From assembly GCA_021851785.1 (NCBI GenBank), contig JAJZBV010000008.1:24937-88936 (forward strand): a stretch of 64,000 nt of DNA. The letters run 5' to 3'. Shown here one piece after another: positions 8,618 to 17,974 of the stretch; the first letter of the stretch is position 1; each line of letters opens with the position of its first letter. The notes under the pieces were generated by a model. It searched no databases. It was given only the letters and a program-made list of their open reading frames with translations, and had not been told where the DNA came from. This DNA is from Pseudomonadota bacterium (GTDB lineage: Bacteria > Pseudomonadota > Alphaproteobacteria > Acetobacterales > Acetobacteraceae). The translations under genes were made by a program, and so were the position numbers.

Positions 8618-10869
8618 ATGACCACGACAACGCTCAGTACGTTCACCGCGAGCCAGCAAACGATTGCGAACGGCAACACGCTCGATATCCTCAAAACCGG
8701 CACCGTCGATGTCGCATCCGGCATTGCCGTTTATGGAAAATACAAAGGCGGCCCCGGCGACAGCGTCATCAATGCCGGGCTGATCGAGAACTCGTCGAAC
8801 AGCGGACACGGCGTCTCGTTTTTCGACGGCGGAACGGTCGAGAATTCGGGGACGATTTCGGCGGTTTACGGCGTTTTGATCACCAACTTGACGCCAGCCG
8901 ACGGTGGCGGCGCCTCGGTCACCAATAGCAGCGCCGGGACGATTTCCTCCGCCCCGCCCGCCGGGACGACTAATGCCTTCACCGTCAAGGATTTCGCCGT
9001 CTCCCTCCAGAACACGGATGCCAGCAATTATCTTCTCAATGCCGGTCATATCACCGCCTCCGGCAATGTTTCGACCGCCATCATCATCGACAATACCCTG
9101 ACCGGCACCAACACCATCGACAACCAGGCCGGCGGGGTCATCAAGGGCGGGCAAGGTTCGGGGGGCGGCTTTATCGGTCGTGGCGTTTATATCCAGAACG
9201 GCAGCGCGACGATCACCAATGCCGGGACCATTTCCGGTTTTAACGGCATCGCGGTCAACAGCGCCGATACCGCTGGCATCACCCTCACCAATGCCGGCAC
9301 CATCGAAAACCCTCATCCCATCTATGCGGCGGTCGCCTTCGGCGGCGGCGATGCCTCGCTGATCCTCGATCCGGGGGCGACATTCGTCGGCTATGTCAGC
9401 GCGAGCGCGACGACGACGAACAGCATCACCCTCGCCTCGGCGGCCAGCGCCGGGACGATCAGCGGCAGTATCGGCGGGAGCGGGGCGCAGTATCAGAATT
9501 TCCAGACCATCACCGAGGCGAGCGGGGCGGATTGGACCTTGTCCGGGACCGTCGCCGGCGGCGAAAATCTCGTGCTCGGCAATGCCGGCACAATCGGGCT
9601 CGGCGATGCGACGGGGTTTGCCGCAACCATCGATCATCTCGTCGCCGGCGATACCATCGTCCTCACCAATGATGCCTATAACAGTGCCGATCAACTGACC
9701 TTGGGTTCGGGCAATGTGCTGACCGTCAGCGCTGCCGGCACGCCGCTCGCGACCCTGCAGCTCGCCCCGACCGCGAGCTATAGCCAGAGCGATTTCAGCC
9801 TGGTCAATGTCGGCGGCAACGAGGCGATCAGCAACACCATCCCCTGTTTCGCGCGTGGGACACACGCATTCGCACCGCGCGCGGGGAAATCGCGGTCGAG
9901 GATTTGCGCCCCGGCGATCGTGTCGCGGTGCTCGGCGGCGGGTTCCGGCCGATCGTCTGGATCGGGCGGCGCGGGATCGATATCTCCCGCCATCCCCGCC
10001 CGGAAACCGTGTCGCCGGTCCGCATCCTCGCCGGCGCCTTCGCGGACGGCGTGCCCGCGCGTGATCTCGTGGTCTCGCCCGGGCATGGTTTCTACCTCGA
10101 AGGGGTTCTGATCCCGGCCGAGCATTTGCTGAACGGCATCAGCATCCGCCGCGACACCGTCCCGGCGGTCGAGTATTTCCATGTCGAGCTTGATGAACAC
10201 GCCGTCCTGTTCTCGGAAAACTGCCCGAGCGAGAGCTATCTCGACACCGGCAACCGGCGCGATTTCGAGGGCGCGGGGATGGTGCTGCATCCCGATTTCT
10301 CGACGCGGCCGGCGAAAGACTGGCGGGCGACCTGTGTGCCTTTGGTCTGGGACGGGCGGCCTTGGCTCGCGGCGCGGCAGCGCCTCCGCGCGCGCCTCAT
10401 CGCCCTCGGCGCCAGCGAGACCGAGGCCCCCGATCTTCATCTCCGGCTCGGCGGGCGCCGGATCGAGGCGATGGCGAGCGAACGCGAGGGCGGGTTCACG
10501 ATTTTTGCCTTCCCCGTCCCCGACGCGGCGGCGCCGAGGCTGGTCTCGCGCATCGCCATCCCCGGCGAGATCCTGCCCGATTGCGCCGATCACCGCCCGC
10601 TCGGTGTCGCCGTCCACCGTCTTCTCTGGCGCGGACGCGGCCGGGCGGCCGAAATCCCGCTCGCGACCCTCGGCGCCGGCTGGCACGCCCTCGAAGCCGG
10701 TGAGAGCGGCCATTGGCGCTGGAGCGCCGGCGAGAGCGAAATTCCGCTCGCCTGGGCGCGGCCGCGCCATCTCGCCGGCGCCGGGCGGCTTTTGGTGACG
10801 ATCGGGACGGGCGGCTTGCGCTATCTCGCGGCGCCGGCGCGTCTCGGCCAGGCGCTCGCCGCCGCCTGA
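8618..10869 (+). pseudogene. beta-repeat adhesin-like protein with C-terminal Hint domain, disrupted by a 2-bp frameshift
   Basis: Residues 1-409 are a low-charge, Gly/Thr/Asn-rich beta-solenoid with recurring NAGTI/NAGLI units, as in secreted autotransporter-like proteins. At codon 410 comes the CFARGT start of a Hint (hedgehog/intein) domain. At 9860-9865 an ACACAC tract shifts the frame by 2 bases. The original frame then runs to a stop at 10111, while the correct Hint sequence ([20 protein letters not shown]) continues in another frame to 10869. Removing one CA restores a protein of about 750 residues. The Hint part keeps [20 protein letters not shown] and the [15 protein letters not shown] segment typical of the Hint_2 family in Acetobacteraceae. 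It may be a true frameshift, a slippage switch or a sequencing error. Confidence 0.75.
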
Positions 10870-10892
10870 TCCGCCCGCCGGCCCTCCCGAAG

Positions 10893-10926
10893 CCCCGGGG
10901 GTGGGTTTTCCCCCAGGGGGGTTTTT
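10893..10926 (+). terminator. probable rho-independent terminator after the Hint gene
   Basis: CCCCGGGGG pairs with CCCCCAGGGG (one bulged A) across a TGGGTTTT loop, followed by GGTTTTT. It lies 24 bp after the stop of the Hint reading frame. Confidence 0.55.
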
Positions 10927-11011
10927 CCCGGGACGCCGTTTTGGCGCCGAGCCGTTTTGGCCCCAGAGCGTGATGACCGAAGGTGGACTCACCCGCAGGT
11001 CTCACTCACGC

Positions 11012-11066
11012 GATAAAACAAAGAGCGAGAGCAGGGCGCCTTCGTCTATCAGAAGGCATCCTGCTC
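11012..11066 (-). terminator. terminator of the flgF-flgG-flgA-flgH operon
   Basis: On the minus strand, arms GAGCAGG/CCTGCTC (11060-11066 with 11029-11035) and GAAGGC/GCCTTC form a two-part stem around a short loop, with a 2x2 internal loop. The stem is followed by CTCTTTGTTTTATC. The outer arm overlaps the flgH stop codon. Confidence 0.6.
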
Positions 11067-11800
11067 TAGAACGGCAGCAGCACGTCCAGCATCTGCTGGC
11101 CCCAGCGCGGCTCGTTGACCTCGGTGAGCTGGCCACGTCCGGCATAGGTGATCCGCGCCTCGGCGATGCGGTCATGCGGCACGGTGTTGTCGCTCGCGAT
11201 GTCCTCCGGGCGGATCACCCCCGTCACCTTCACCTGGCGCAATTCGGCGTTCACCAGCATCTCCTGGCGCGCGACGACGACGAGATTGCCGTTCGGCAAG
11301 ACCTGCGTCACCACCGCGGCGAGGCGGACGGTGACGGTCTCGTTGCGCTGGATCTGGCCGATGGTGAAAAGATTGGTGCCGCTGGTGGTATTGACGAGAT
11401 TGGCGGGGGTGGAGCCCTTGAGGAACGAGGGCATCAGCGCGCCGAGGCCGAAGAAGCCGGGCATGCCCATCGTCTCGCTGTCGGTGCGCTGCTCCATGGT
11501 GTTGTCGTTGGCCGTCGCGGCGTCGTTCACGTTGACGACGATGGTGACCAGATCGCCGACCTTGGCGGCGCGCTCATCCTTGAAGAAGGCACGCGAGCCG
11601 GGGCGCCAGAGGCTGTTTTCGACCGGCGGCGGCGGCTGCGGCGCCGGCGTCGGCATGGTCATCGGGCGCCAGTCGGGGGCGAGGGTCGGATCGGTGGAGG
11701 CGGAAACCGGCGGCGGCTTGCCGACCTCGGCGAGATTGGCGAGCACGCCGCAGCCGGGCAGCAGCGCGGCCAGGGCGACGGCGAACAGGTGGCGGCTCAC
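11066..11800 (-). CDS. flgH: flagellar L-ring lipoprotein FlgH
   Basis: FlgH forms the outer-membrane L-ring around the flagellar rod. The 244-residue precursor has a lipobox (ALLPGC) at residues 12-17. The mature protein carries the conserved SLWRPGSRAFFKDERAAKVGDLVTIVV block and the C-terminal GQLTEVNEPRWGQQMLDVLLPF strand. The start is GTG 11800, which overlaps the flgA stop (GTGA); a lipobox six codons later than usual is not needed with this start. It is the last gene of the leftward flagellar operon, and its stop is part of the terminator stem. Confidence 0.93.
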   Translation of the reverse strand: MSRHLFAVALAALLPGCGVLANLAEVGKPPPVSASTDPTLAPDWRPMTMPTPAPQPPPPVENSLWRPGSRAFFKDERAAKVGDLVTIVVNVNDAATANDNTMEQRTDSETMGMPGFFGLGALMPSFLKGSTPANLVNTTSGTNLFTIGQIQRNETVTVRLAAVVTQVLPNGNLVVVARQEMLVNAELRQVKVTGVIRPEDIASDNTVPHDRIAEARITYAGRGQLTEVNEPRWGQQMLDVLLPF

Positions 11801-12825
11801 GGCTGACCTCCGAGCGGCAGCGAAACCATGCCCGCACCCATCATGCCGCCGGACAGGCCATTGGTGTTCGGCGGCACCTCCGGCACCGAGCCCGGCAGCA
11901 CGCGGGCCATCTGCGGCCCGGTCACCTCGGCATCGACGACGGCGTGCGAGAGCGGATTGACCACCCGCACCACGGCGCCGAGCATGCCGTCCTGCAGCGC
12001 CTGGCCCTGCACCACCATCGAGATCCCGGGCTGATCGAGCGTCACCCGCACCGGCAGGCCGCGCTGGACCAGCGGCGGGCGGGCGAGATCGGCGCGCGGG
12101 ATCGGCCGCCCGGCGATCGCGGCGTGGCGCAGCATCATTCCTTCCGCCTCGCCGGGATCGCGCACCGTATCGCCCGGGATCTGGTCGCGGCGCATATGCT
12201 CGATGCGGAGATCGCCGGTTTGAATCCGGCTGCCGGCGGCGATCGGGAGCGCCGCCACCGGCACATCGACCATCGGCCAGGCATGACCGGAAACATCGAT
12301 ATGCCGCGTTGTCATGCCCGGCGCGGCGAAGCCGAGCATCGCGGTGAAATGGCTGCTCGCGGCGTCGAAATCGATCCGCTCGACGGTGGGGTGGAGCGCG
12401 CCGTCGGCGGCGACCGGCGGCGTCGCGACGCTGTTCAGCGCGATCGCGCAATCCGGTCCCGCCCCGGCCTCGGTCAAGGCGCCGCGCAGCGCGTCGATGA
12501 TCTCGGTCCGCGCGAGCGAACGCGCCGGCCGCTCCAGCACCACCTGATCGTCATTCGAGGCCGGCTGCCAGGCGACCCCGAACTGGTGGGCGATGGCGGC
12601 GAGCTGGCGCGCCGGCACGGTGATCCGCCCGCCCGGCTGCGGCGCCGGGCCGAGCACGCGCTCGGCATTCGGCCCGGCATCGTCGAACAGATCCGAAAGC
12701 CGCACCACCGGCCCGGAGAGCACGACGAGGTCGCGCAAACTCGCCGCCTCGGCCGCCGGCGCGGCGAGAAACGTCACGAGCAGCAGGAGTGCTAGGCGCG
12801 GGGAGGGGGGGGAACGGGTGCGCAT
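11797..12825 (-). CDS. flgA: flagellar basal body P-ring formation protein FlgA
   Basis: FlgA is the periplasmic chaperone for P-ring assembly. The 342-residue precursor has a signal peptide (LALLLLVTFLAAPAAEA) and a C-terminal SAF-like domain spanning VPVAALPIAAGSRIQTGDLRIEHM to QALQDGMLGAVVRVVNPLSHAVVDAEV. A Gly/Pro/Met-rich tail of about 35 residues follows the family's usual end. Codons 5-8 contain an uninterrupted run of eight C (minus strand), a possible slippage site. The gene is coupled to flgH by a 4-base overlap and lies 8 bp after flgG. Confidence 0.9.
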   Translation of the reverse strand: MRTRSPPSPRLALLLLVTFLAAPAAEAASLRDLVVLSGPVVRLSDLFDDAGPNAERVLGPAPQPGGRITVPARQLAAIAHQFGVAWQPASNDDQVVLERPARSLARTEIIDALRGALTEAGAGPDCAIALNSVATPPVAADGALHPTVERIDFDAASSHFTAMLGFAAPGMTTRHIDVSGHAWPMVDVPVAALPIAAGSRIQTGDLRIEHMRRDQIPGDTVRDPGEAEGMMLRHAAIAGRPIPRADLARPPLVQRGLPVRVTLDQPGISMVVQGQALQDGMLGAVVRVVNPLSHAVVDAEVTGPQMARVLPGSVPEVPPNTNGLSGGMMGAGMVSLPLGGQP

Positions 12826-12833
12826 GGCCGGCC

Positions 12834-13622
12834 TCAGCGCAGATTGGTGAGGGTGGAGAGCATCTGATCGGAGGTGGTGATGACCCGGCTGTTCATCTCG
12901 TAAGCGCGCTGGGCGGTGATCAGATTGGTGATCTCGGTCACCACGTTGACGTTCGACACCTCGAGAAACCCTTGCTGCACGGAGGCATAGCCGGGCTGGC
13001 CCGGCATGCCGGGAATGGGGACGCCGGAGGCCGCGCTCTGCTCGAACAGGTTGCTGCCCATCGCTTCCAGCCCCTCCTCATTGGGAAAGATGACGAGCTG
13101 GAGCTGGCCGACGGTCTGCGGCTGGGTCTGGTTGGGCAGCAAGACCTGCACCTGGCCGGCATTGCTGATGTTGACGCTGACGGCATTGCTCGGAATGGTG
13201 ATGCCGGGGAGCACGACATAGCCATCGGTGGTGACGAGCTGGCCGGTCGGCGAGAGGCTGAAGGTGCCATCGCGGGTATAGGCGATCTGGCCGGTCGGGA
13301 GCTGGATCTGGAAATAGCCCGCCCCCTGCAGCGCGAGATCGAAGGTGTTGTTGGTCTGCTGGAGATTGCCCTGCTCGTTGATCCGCCCGATCGCCGAGTT
13401 CTGCACGCCGAGCCCGACCTGGATGCCGGCGGGAAGGATGGTGCCGGTCTCGGAGGTGTAGGAGCCGACACGGCTCAGATCCTGATAGATCAGATCCTGG
13501 AACTGGGCCCGCTGACGCTTGTAGGCGGTCGTCGTCATGTTGGCGATGTTGTTGGAAATCACCTCGACGTTGAGTTCCTGGGCCTGCATGCCGGTGGCGG
13601 CGATATCGAGCGAACGCATCAT
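12834..13622 (-). CDS. flgG: flagellar distal rod protein FlgG
   Basis: The 262-residue protein has the rod/hook signature LDIAATGMQAQELNVEVISNNIANMTTTAYK at the N-terminus (residues 4-34) and VSNVNVVTEITNLITAQRAYEMNSRVI at the C-terminus. The length matches FlgG (260-262). It builds the distal rod outside the P-ring. A run of seven C lies between the GGAGA ribosome site and the start codon, so slippage there would change spacer length. Confidence 0.95.
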   Translation of the reverse strand: MMRSLDIAATGMQAQELNVEVISNNIANMTTTAYKRQRAQFQDLIYQDLSRVGSYTSETGTILPAGIQVGLGVQNSAIGRINEQGNLQQTNNTFDLALQGAGYFQIQLPTGQIAYTRDGTFSLSPTGQLVTTDGYVVLPGITIPSNAVSVNISNAGQVQVLLPNQTQPQTVGQLQLVIFPNEEGLEAMGSNLFEQSAASGVPIPGMPGQPGYASVQQGFLEVSNVNVVTEITNLITAQRAYEMNSRVITTSDQMLSTLTNLR

Positions 13623-13674
13623 GGCGGGGGGGTCTCCGTGACGTCAGACGGGCGGCTTCGGGACGGCGGGGGGA

Positions 13675-14421
13675 TCAGGCCGGGGTCATGATCTTGGTGA
13701 TCGCGTTCATCTGCCGGTTGTCCTCTTCCTGGATGAACTGGGTCGCGAATTCGAAATTGCGGGACTGCTCCATCATCGAGGTCAGCTCCACCACCGGCTT
13801 CACGTTGCTCTGCTCGACCATGCCCTGGATGATGACCGGGGCGGCGACCGGGGCGGTCGGGCCGGTGGCGCGCAGCCGCTGGCCGCCCTCGGTCTGCATC
13901 GCCGTCGGGTCACTGGGCGCGACCAGGCCGATCTGACCGATCTGGCCGTTGGCGCCGCTGATGGTGCCGTCCCGCGCGATGGTGACGGGGGCGTCGGAGG
14001 AGGCGACCTGGAGCGCCTGGCCGCTGGTGTCGAGGAGGGTGTTGCCGTTGGCATCGATGATGTTGCCGCTGGCATCGAGGCTGAAATGCCCGGCCCGCGT
14101 CAGCCGCGGCCCGTTCGTGGTGGCGACGGTGAAATAGCCGTCGCCCTTGATCGCGAGATCGAGCGGGTTGCCGGTGCGGCTCAGCGCCCCTTCATTGGTG
14201 TCGCGATAGATCGCCTTGTCCTCGGTATAGGCGATGGTCTGGCCGCCGCGCGGGGCATCGGTATGGAGCTGGCGGCTCATCCAGCCGCCGAACAGCATGC
14301 GCTCGGCGCGGTAGCCGGTGGTCGCGGTGTTGGCGATGTTGTTGGCGGTGATGTCGATCAGCCGCTGCTGGGCGACGACGCGCGAGAGGGCGATGGTGGA
14401 AGGATTTTGCATAACTGGCAT
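13675..14421 (-). CDS. flgF: flagellar proximal rod protein FlgF
   Basis: FlgF is a rod component of 248 residues. The N-terminal helix IALSRVVAQQRLIDITANNIANTATTGYRAERM and the DLAIKGDGYFTVATTNGPRLTRAGHF block identify the rod/hook family, and the shorter C-terminus with VVELTSMMEQSRNFEFATQFI fits FlgF rather than FlgG. ATG 14421 lies 3 bp after AGGAG; ATG 14412, three codons later, has a 12-bp spacer and is the alternative. It is the first gene of the leftward operon and is divergent from fliL across about 280 bp. Confidence 0.92.
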   Translation of the reverse strand: MPVMQNPSTIALSRVVAQQRLIDITANNIANTATTGYRAERMLFGGWMSRQLHTDAPRGGQTIAYTEDKAIYRDTNEGALSRTGNPLDLAIKGDGYFTVATTNGPRLTRAGHFSLDASGNIIDANGNTLLDTSGQALQVASSDAPVTIARDGTISGANGQIGQIGLVAPSDPTAMQTEGGQRLRATGPTAPVAAPVIIQGMVEQSNVKPVVELTSMMEQSRNFEFATQFIQEEDNRQMNAITKIMTPA

Positions 14422-14704
14422 CCGCTCCTGGTCTTCGGGTGAGGCCGCGCTGGCCTCGCCCTCGGTGACAGCAAGCCCCATGCCAACCGTCGCCCAGCCG
14501 GCGATGGCGGAATTCCGCCGCCGCGTCGGCCGCTGCCGCCGCGACCCCCCGCCCTCTCCCGGCATGGCTTGCCGCCTCGGCCGCCGCTGGCGCCGCGCGC
14601 GCCCGGCAGAACTTGCCGGCGGGGCCGATTTGGCAAGGCTTCGTTAATCGCTTCGCGGCAAGATGGCGCCGGAGACGAGATCGGGCGAAAGGTGCAGGCG
14701 GGCG

Positions 14705-15211
14705 ATGAGTTCGGCGGTGGCGACCAACGAGGCGGCGGAAGAGACCAAGGCCGGCGGCGGCGGACGGCGCAAGCTGATCCTGCTCGCGGTGCCGGCTTTG
14801 CTCGCCGTGATCGGCGTTGGCCTCTGGTTCAGCGGCATCCTGCCGCGCCTCCTCGGCGCCCACCATGAGGCGCCGGCGGCGGGCGCGAAGGCGGTCGAGG
14901 TGCTCAACCCGGTCTATACCGATGTGCCGGAAATCATCACCAATCTCGACACCGGCGGGCGGCGCCAGAGCTATGTCAAGCTCAAGGCGCGGCTCGAACT
15001 CGCGAAAAGCGGCGATCAGGCCATCGTCACCGCGGCGATGCCGCGCATCCTCGATATTTTCCAGACCTATCTGCGCGAGATGCACCCCGATGAGCTGCGC
15101 GGCTCGTCCGGCACTTATCGCCTGCGCGAGGAGATGATCGCGCGCGCCAATCTCGCGGCACAGCCGGCGCGCATCGTCGATATCCTGTTCGAGGAGCTTC
15201 TGGTGCAATGA
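14705..15211 (+). CDS. fliL: flagellar basal body-associated protein FliL
   Basis: FliL is a single-pass inner-membrane protein that sits near the stator. The 168-residue product has one transmembrane segment (LILLAVPALLAVIGVGLWF, about residues 22-40) and a periplasmic domain with PEIITNLDTGGRRQSYVKLKARLEL and a C-terminal RIVDILFEELLVQ helix. A longer frame opens at 14663, but ATG 14705 gives the family-like N-terminus. The 283-bp gap back to flgF must hold both divergent promoters; I saw no clear sigma-28 or sigma-54 site there. The stop overlaps fliM (ATGA). Confidence 0.9.
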   Translation: MSSAVATNEAAEETKAGGGGRRKLILLAVPALLAVIGVGLWFSGILPRLLGAHHEAPAAGAKAVEVLNPVYTDVPEIITNLDTGGRRQSYVKLKARLELAKSGDQAIVTAAMPRILDIFQTYLREMHPDELRGSSGTYRLREEMIARANLAAQPARIVDILFEELLVQ

Positions 15212-16263
15212 GCGGCAACGCCGACCCTTCGGATGATGATCTCGCCGCCGCCTGGGGCGCCGCGGCGGAAGGCAGCGTGGACGCGGCGCGCGTCCTCAAC
15301 CAGGCCGAGATCGATAGCCTGCTCGGCTTCGATGACGGCAGCGGCCATGGCGGCGACGCGCGTTCCGGGATCCAGCGGATCATCAGCTCGGGCCTGGTCT
15401 CCTATGAACGCCTGCCGATGCTGGAGATCGTCTTCGATCGGCTCGTGCGCATCATGTCGACCTCGCTCCGCAATTTCACCAGCGACAATGTCGAGGTCAG
15501 TATCGACAACATTCTCTCGCTCCGCTTCGGCGATTATCTCAACTCCATTCCGCTGCCGGCGATGCTCGCGGTGTTCAAGGCGGAGGAGTGGGACAATTAC
15601 GGCCTGATGGTGATCGATTCGGCGATGATCTATTCCATCGTCGATGTCCTGCTCGGCGGCCGCCGCGGCACCGCGGCGATGCGCATCGAGGGGCGGCCCT
15701 ATACCACCATCGAGCGCACCCTGGTCGAACGGCTGATCCATGTCGTGCTCGCCGACCTCTCGGCGAGTTTCGATCCGATCTGCCCGGTGACGTTCCGCTA
15801 TGAGCGGCTGGAGGTCAATCCGCGCTTCGCGACCATCAGCCGGCTTTCCAACGCCGCCGTGTTGGCGCGGCTGCGCATCGACATGGAGGATCGTGGCGGC
15901 CGGATGGAGCTGCTGCTGCCCTACGCGACGCTGGAGCCGGTGCGCGAATTGCTGCTCCAGCAATTCATGGGCGAGAAATTCGGCCGTGATTCGATCTGGG
16001 AGACCCATCTCGCGGAGGAGTTGTGGAACACCGAGGTCGAACTCGAGGCGCTGCTCGACGAGCAGGTGATGCAGCTCTCGGACGTGCTGGCGCTGCGCCC
16101 GGGCAGCCAGCTTTTGCTGAACGTGCTGCCCGGCGCGCCGGTGCAGCTCCGCTGCGGCGGCCGCCCGCTCTATGAGGGGCGCATCGGGCGGCGCAAGAAC
16201 CGCGTCGCCGTCCGGATCGAGCGCGACGTTCCTCACAATCCGGTCACTTCGCGTCAGGGCTGA
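15208..16263 (+). CDS. fliM: flagellar motor switch protein FliM
   Basis: FliM is the C-ring subunit that binds phosphorylated CheY. The 351-residue protein has the N-terminal CheY-binding motif LNQAEIDSLLGFD (about residues 30-42), a central CheC-like domain (SLRFGDYLNSIPLPAMLAVFKAEEW) and a C-terminal SpoA domain ending in the GRIGRRKNRVAVRI region. Overlap with fliL suggests translational coupling. With cheY and cheZ a few genes downstream, the operon encodes the switch plus its direct input. Confidence 0.95.
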   Translation: MSGNADPSDDDLAAAWGAAAEGSVDAARVLNQAEIDSLLGFDDGSGHGGDARSGIQRIISSGLVSYERLPMLEIVFDRLVRIMSTSLRNFTSDNVEVSIDNILSLRFGDYLNSIPLPAMLAVFKAEEWDNYGLMVIDSAMIYSIVDVLLGGRRGTAAMRIEGRPYTTIERTLVERLIHVVLADLSASFDPICPVTFRYERLEVNPRFATISRLSNAAVLARLRIDMEDRGGRMELLLPYATLEPVRELLLQQFMGEKFGRDSIWETHLAEELWNTEVELEALLDEQVMQLSDVLALRPGSQLLLNVLPGAPVQLRCGGRPLYEGRIGRRKNRVAVRIERDVPHNPVTSRQG

Positions 16264-16279
16264 AAGGCGGAGCACGGCG

Positions 16280-16759
16280 ATGAGCGGCATGGAATGGCTT
16301 CTCGAACTCGTTCTCATCGGACTCTTGGCAGTGACCCTGGTGCATGCGCTGCGGCTTGAGCGCGCGCTCGGCCTGCTCAAGCGCGACCGGGCGACGCTCG
16401 AGGAAATGATCGCCGGCTTCAACGCCAGCACGCGCGAGGCGGAAGGCGGCATCACCCGGCTGCGCGAGGCCGCCGACGGCGCCGGGCGCCAGATCACCCG
16501 CCATGTCCAGCTCGCCCAGGAACTCAAGGGCGATCTCGGCTATCTCGTCGAGCGCGGCGAGAAACTCGCCGACCGGCTCGATCGCTCGCTGCGCGCCGGG
16601 CGCGCCGTGGCCGCCGAGGCCAGCCCCGCGCCGACCTATGCGCCGCGCCAGCCCGCGCTGGCCGCGGAGGCGGAGGCGGGCGCGGGCGCGGAGCCGGTGC
16701 CGCGTGGGCGGAGCCAGGCCGAGCGCGATCTGATGAAAGCGCTGAGGATGGCGCGATGA
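16280..16759 (+). CDS. membrane-anchored coiled-coil protein (DUF6468-like)
   Basis: The 159-residue protein has one N-terminal membrane segment (LLELVLIGLLAVTLVHALRL) followed by a helical region rich in charged residues (LLKRDRATLEEMIAGFNASTREAE, then LAQELKGDLGYLVERGEKLADRLDRSL) and an Ala/Pro-rich tail. From memory it resembles the DUF6468 family found beside fliM in Rhodospirillales; this was not checked. It overlaps the next gene by ATGA. A role in stator or switch assembly is inferred only from its place between fliM and the motE-like gene. Confidence 0.7.
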   Translation: MSGMEWLLELVLIGLLAVTLVHALRLERALGLLKRDRATLEEMIAGFNASTREAEGGITRLREAADGAGRQITRHVQLAQELKGDLGYLVERGEKLADRLDRSLRAGRAVAAEASPAPTYAPRQPALAAEAEAGAGAEPVPRGRSQAERDLMKALRMAR

Positions 16760-17526
16760 TCTCGCGACAGGAGCCCCCCCCGAAGCGCGGCTTCGGTTTT
16801 CGCCCCCCCCGCCTGTTGCCGCTGACGATGGCGGTGATGCTGGCGCTGCTGGTGCTCAAAACCACCGGCCTGGTGCGGGCGGCGTTCTTCACCCCGGTCG
16901 AGGAGCGGGCGCTGGCGGCGGTCGAGGGCAGCGTGGTGCCGATGGCCCATGCCGCGCCTTCCGCCGCCAACCCGGCGTCCTCCGCGGCATCCGCCAATGG
17001 CGCGGCCCCGAACGCCGACACGAATGATGCCAGGGCCGATGCCAAGCCGGGTCCGGTCGTCGATCCGGACACGCCGGTCAATCTCGCGAAGCCCGAGGAG
17101 CCGCAAGTCAGCGCCGCCGAACGCCATCTGCTGCTCGATCTTCGCGAACGCAAGAAATCTCTCGACCAGCGCGAGGCGGCGCTCGGCGCGCGCGAGGCGA
17201 CGCTGGCCGCCGCCGAGCGGCGGATCTCGGCACGCGTCGACGAACTCAAGACCTTGCAGGACCGTCTCGTGACCCTCGATGCGGCGCGCAAGCAGCGCGA
17301 GGAATCGAGCTGGGCCGGTCTCGTGAAACTCTACGAAACCATGCGCCCGCGCGACGCGGCGGTGATTTTCAATGATCTCGACATGAATGTTCTCTTGCCG
17401 GTGGTCGACCGGATGAAGGACGCCAAGGCGGCCGCCGTCCTCGCCGCGATGCAACCCGAAAAAGCACGCCAGATCACGACGCAACTGGCGGCGATGCGTA
17501 CCCGCGAGACCGGCGGCGGCAACTGA
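16756..17526 (+). CDS. MotE-like flagellar protein (MgtE-N/FliG-like domain)
   Basis: The 256-residue protein has an N-terminal membrane segment (LTMAVMLALLVLKTTGLV), a low-complexity Ala/Asp linker (about residues 65-115), a coiled coil (DLRERKKSLDQREAALGAREATLAAAERR) and a C-terminal domain LVKLYETMRPRDAAVIFNDLDMNVLLPVVDRMK. That domain is the MgtE-N/FliG-like fold of MotE, a periplasmic chaperone of the stator protein MotC in rhizobia. Two runs of eight C near the start (16774-16781, 16803-16810) are possible slippage sites. Its position in the fliL-fliM operon supports a motor role. Confidence 0.8.
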   Translation: MISRQEPPPKRGFGFRPPRLLPLTMAVMLALLVLKTTGLVRAAFFTPVEERALAAVEGSVVPMAHAAPSAANPASSAASANGAAPNADTNDARADAKPGPVVDPDTPVNLAKPEEPQVSAAERHLLLDLRERKKSLDQREAALGAREATLAAAERRISARVDELKTLQDRLVTLDAARKQREESSWAGLVKLYETMRPRDAAVIFNDLDMNVLLPVVDRMKDAKAAAVLAAMQPEKARQITTQLAAMRTRETGGGN

Positions 17527-17587
17527 CCGCGCCGGCGATGAGGATTTTTGCGCGGCAAAACACCGTGGTCTGACGAAAGGACGAAGA

Positions 17588-17974
17588 ATGGCGATCGACA
17601 AAGCGATGAACGTGCTGATCGTGGATGATTACAAAACCATGCTGCGTATCATCCGCAATCTTCTGAAGCAGATCGATTTCAATAATGTCGATGAGGCGAC
17701 CGATGGGGCCGAGGCATTGTCCAAACTGCGTTCGGGCAATTTTGGCCTCGTGATCAGCGACTGGAACATGCAGCCGATGACCGGCCTGCAACTGCTCCAG
17801 GAAGTGCGCGCCGATGCCCGGCTCAAGGCGATGCCGTTCATCATGGTGACGGCCGAAAGCAAAGCGGAAAACGTCGTCGCCGCGCGCCAGGCCGGGGTCT
17901 CGAACTACATCGTCAAGCCCTTCAACGCCGAGACCTTGAAGGAAAAAATCGAAAAGGTGCTCGGGCATGCCTGA
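17588..17974 (+). CDS. cheY: chemotaxis response regulator CheY
   Basis: This single-domain receiver of 128 residues has the acidic pair in VLIVDDYKTM, the phospho-accepting aspartate in LVISDWNMQPMTG near residue 56, the conserved threonine in MVTAESK and the lysine in NYIVKPF. Phosphorylated CheY binds FliM and changes the rotation of the motor. It has its own AAGGACGAAG ribosome site 61 bp after the motE-like gene, and its end overlaps cheZ by 8 bp. Confidence 0.93.
   Translation: MAIDKAMNVLIVDDYKTMLRIIRNLLKQIDFNNVDEATDGAEALSKLRSGNFGLVISDWNMQPMTGLQLLQEVRADARLKAMPFIMVTAESKAENVVAARQAGVSNYIVKPFNAETLKEKIEKVLGHA

Noticed and set aside
8450..9865. A 471-codon minus-strand frame over the Hint gene N-terminal repeats
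   Set aside because: The plus-strand product has regular NAG-type repeats and a ribosome site; the minus frame is repetitive only as a by-product.
14422..14704. Sigma-54, sigma-28 or CtrA sites between flgF and fliL
   Set aside because: Only half-site-like sequences (a single TTAA) were found, not enough to support a call.
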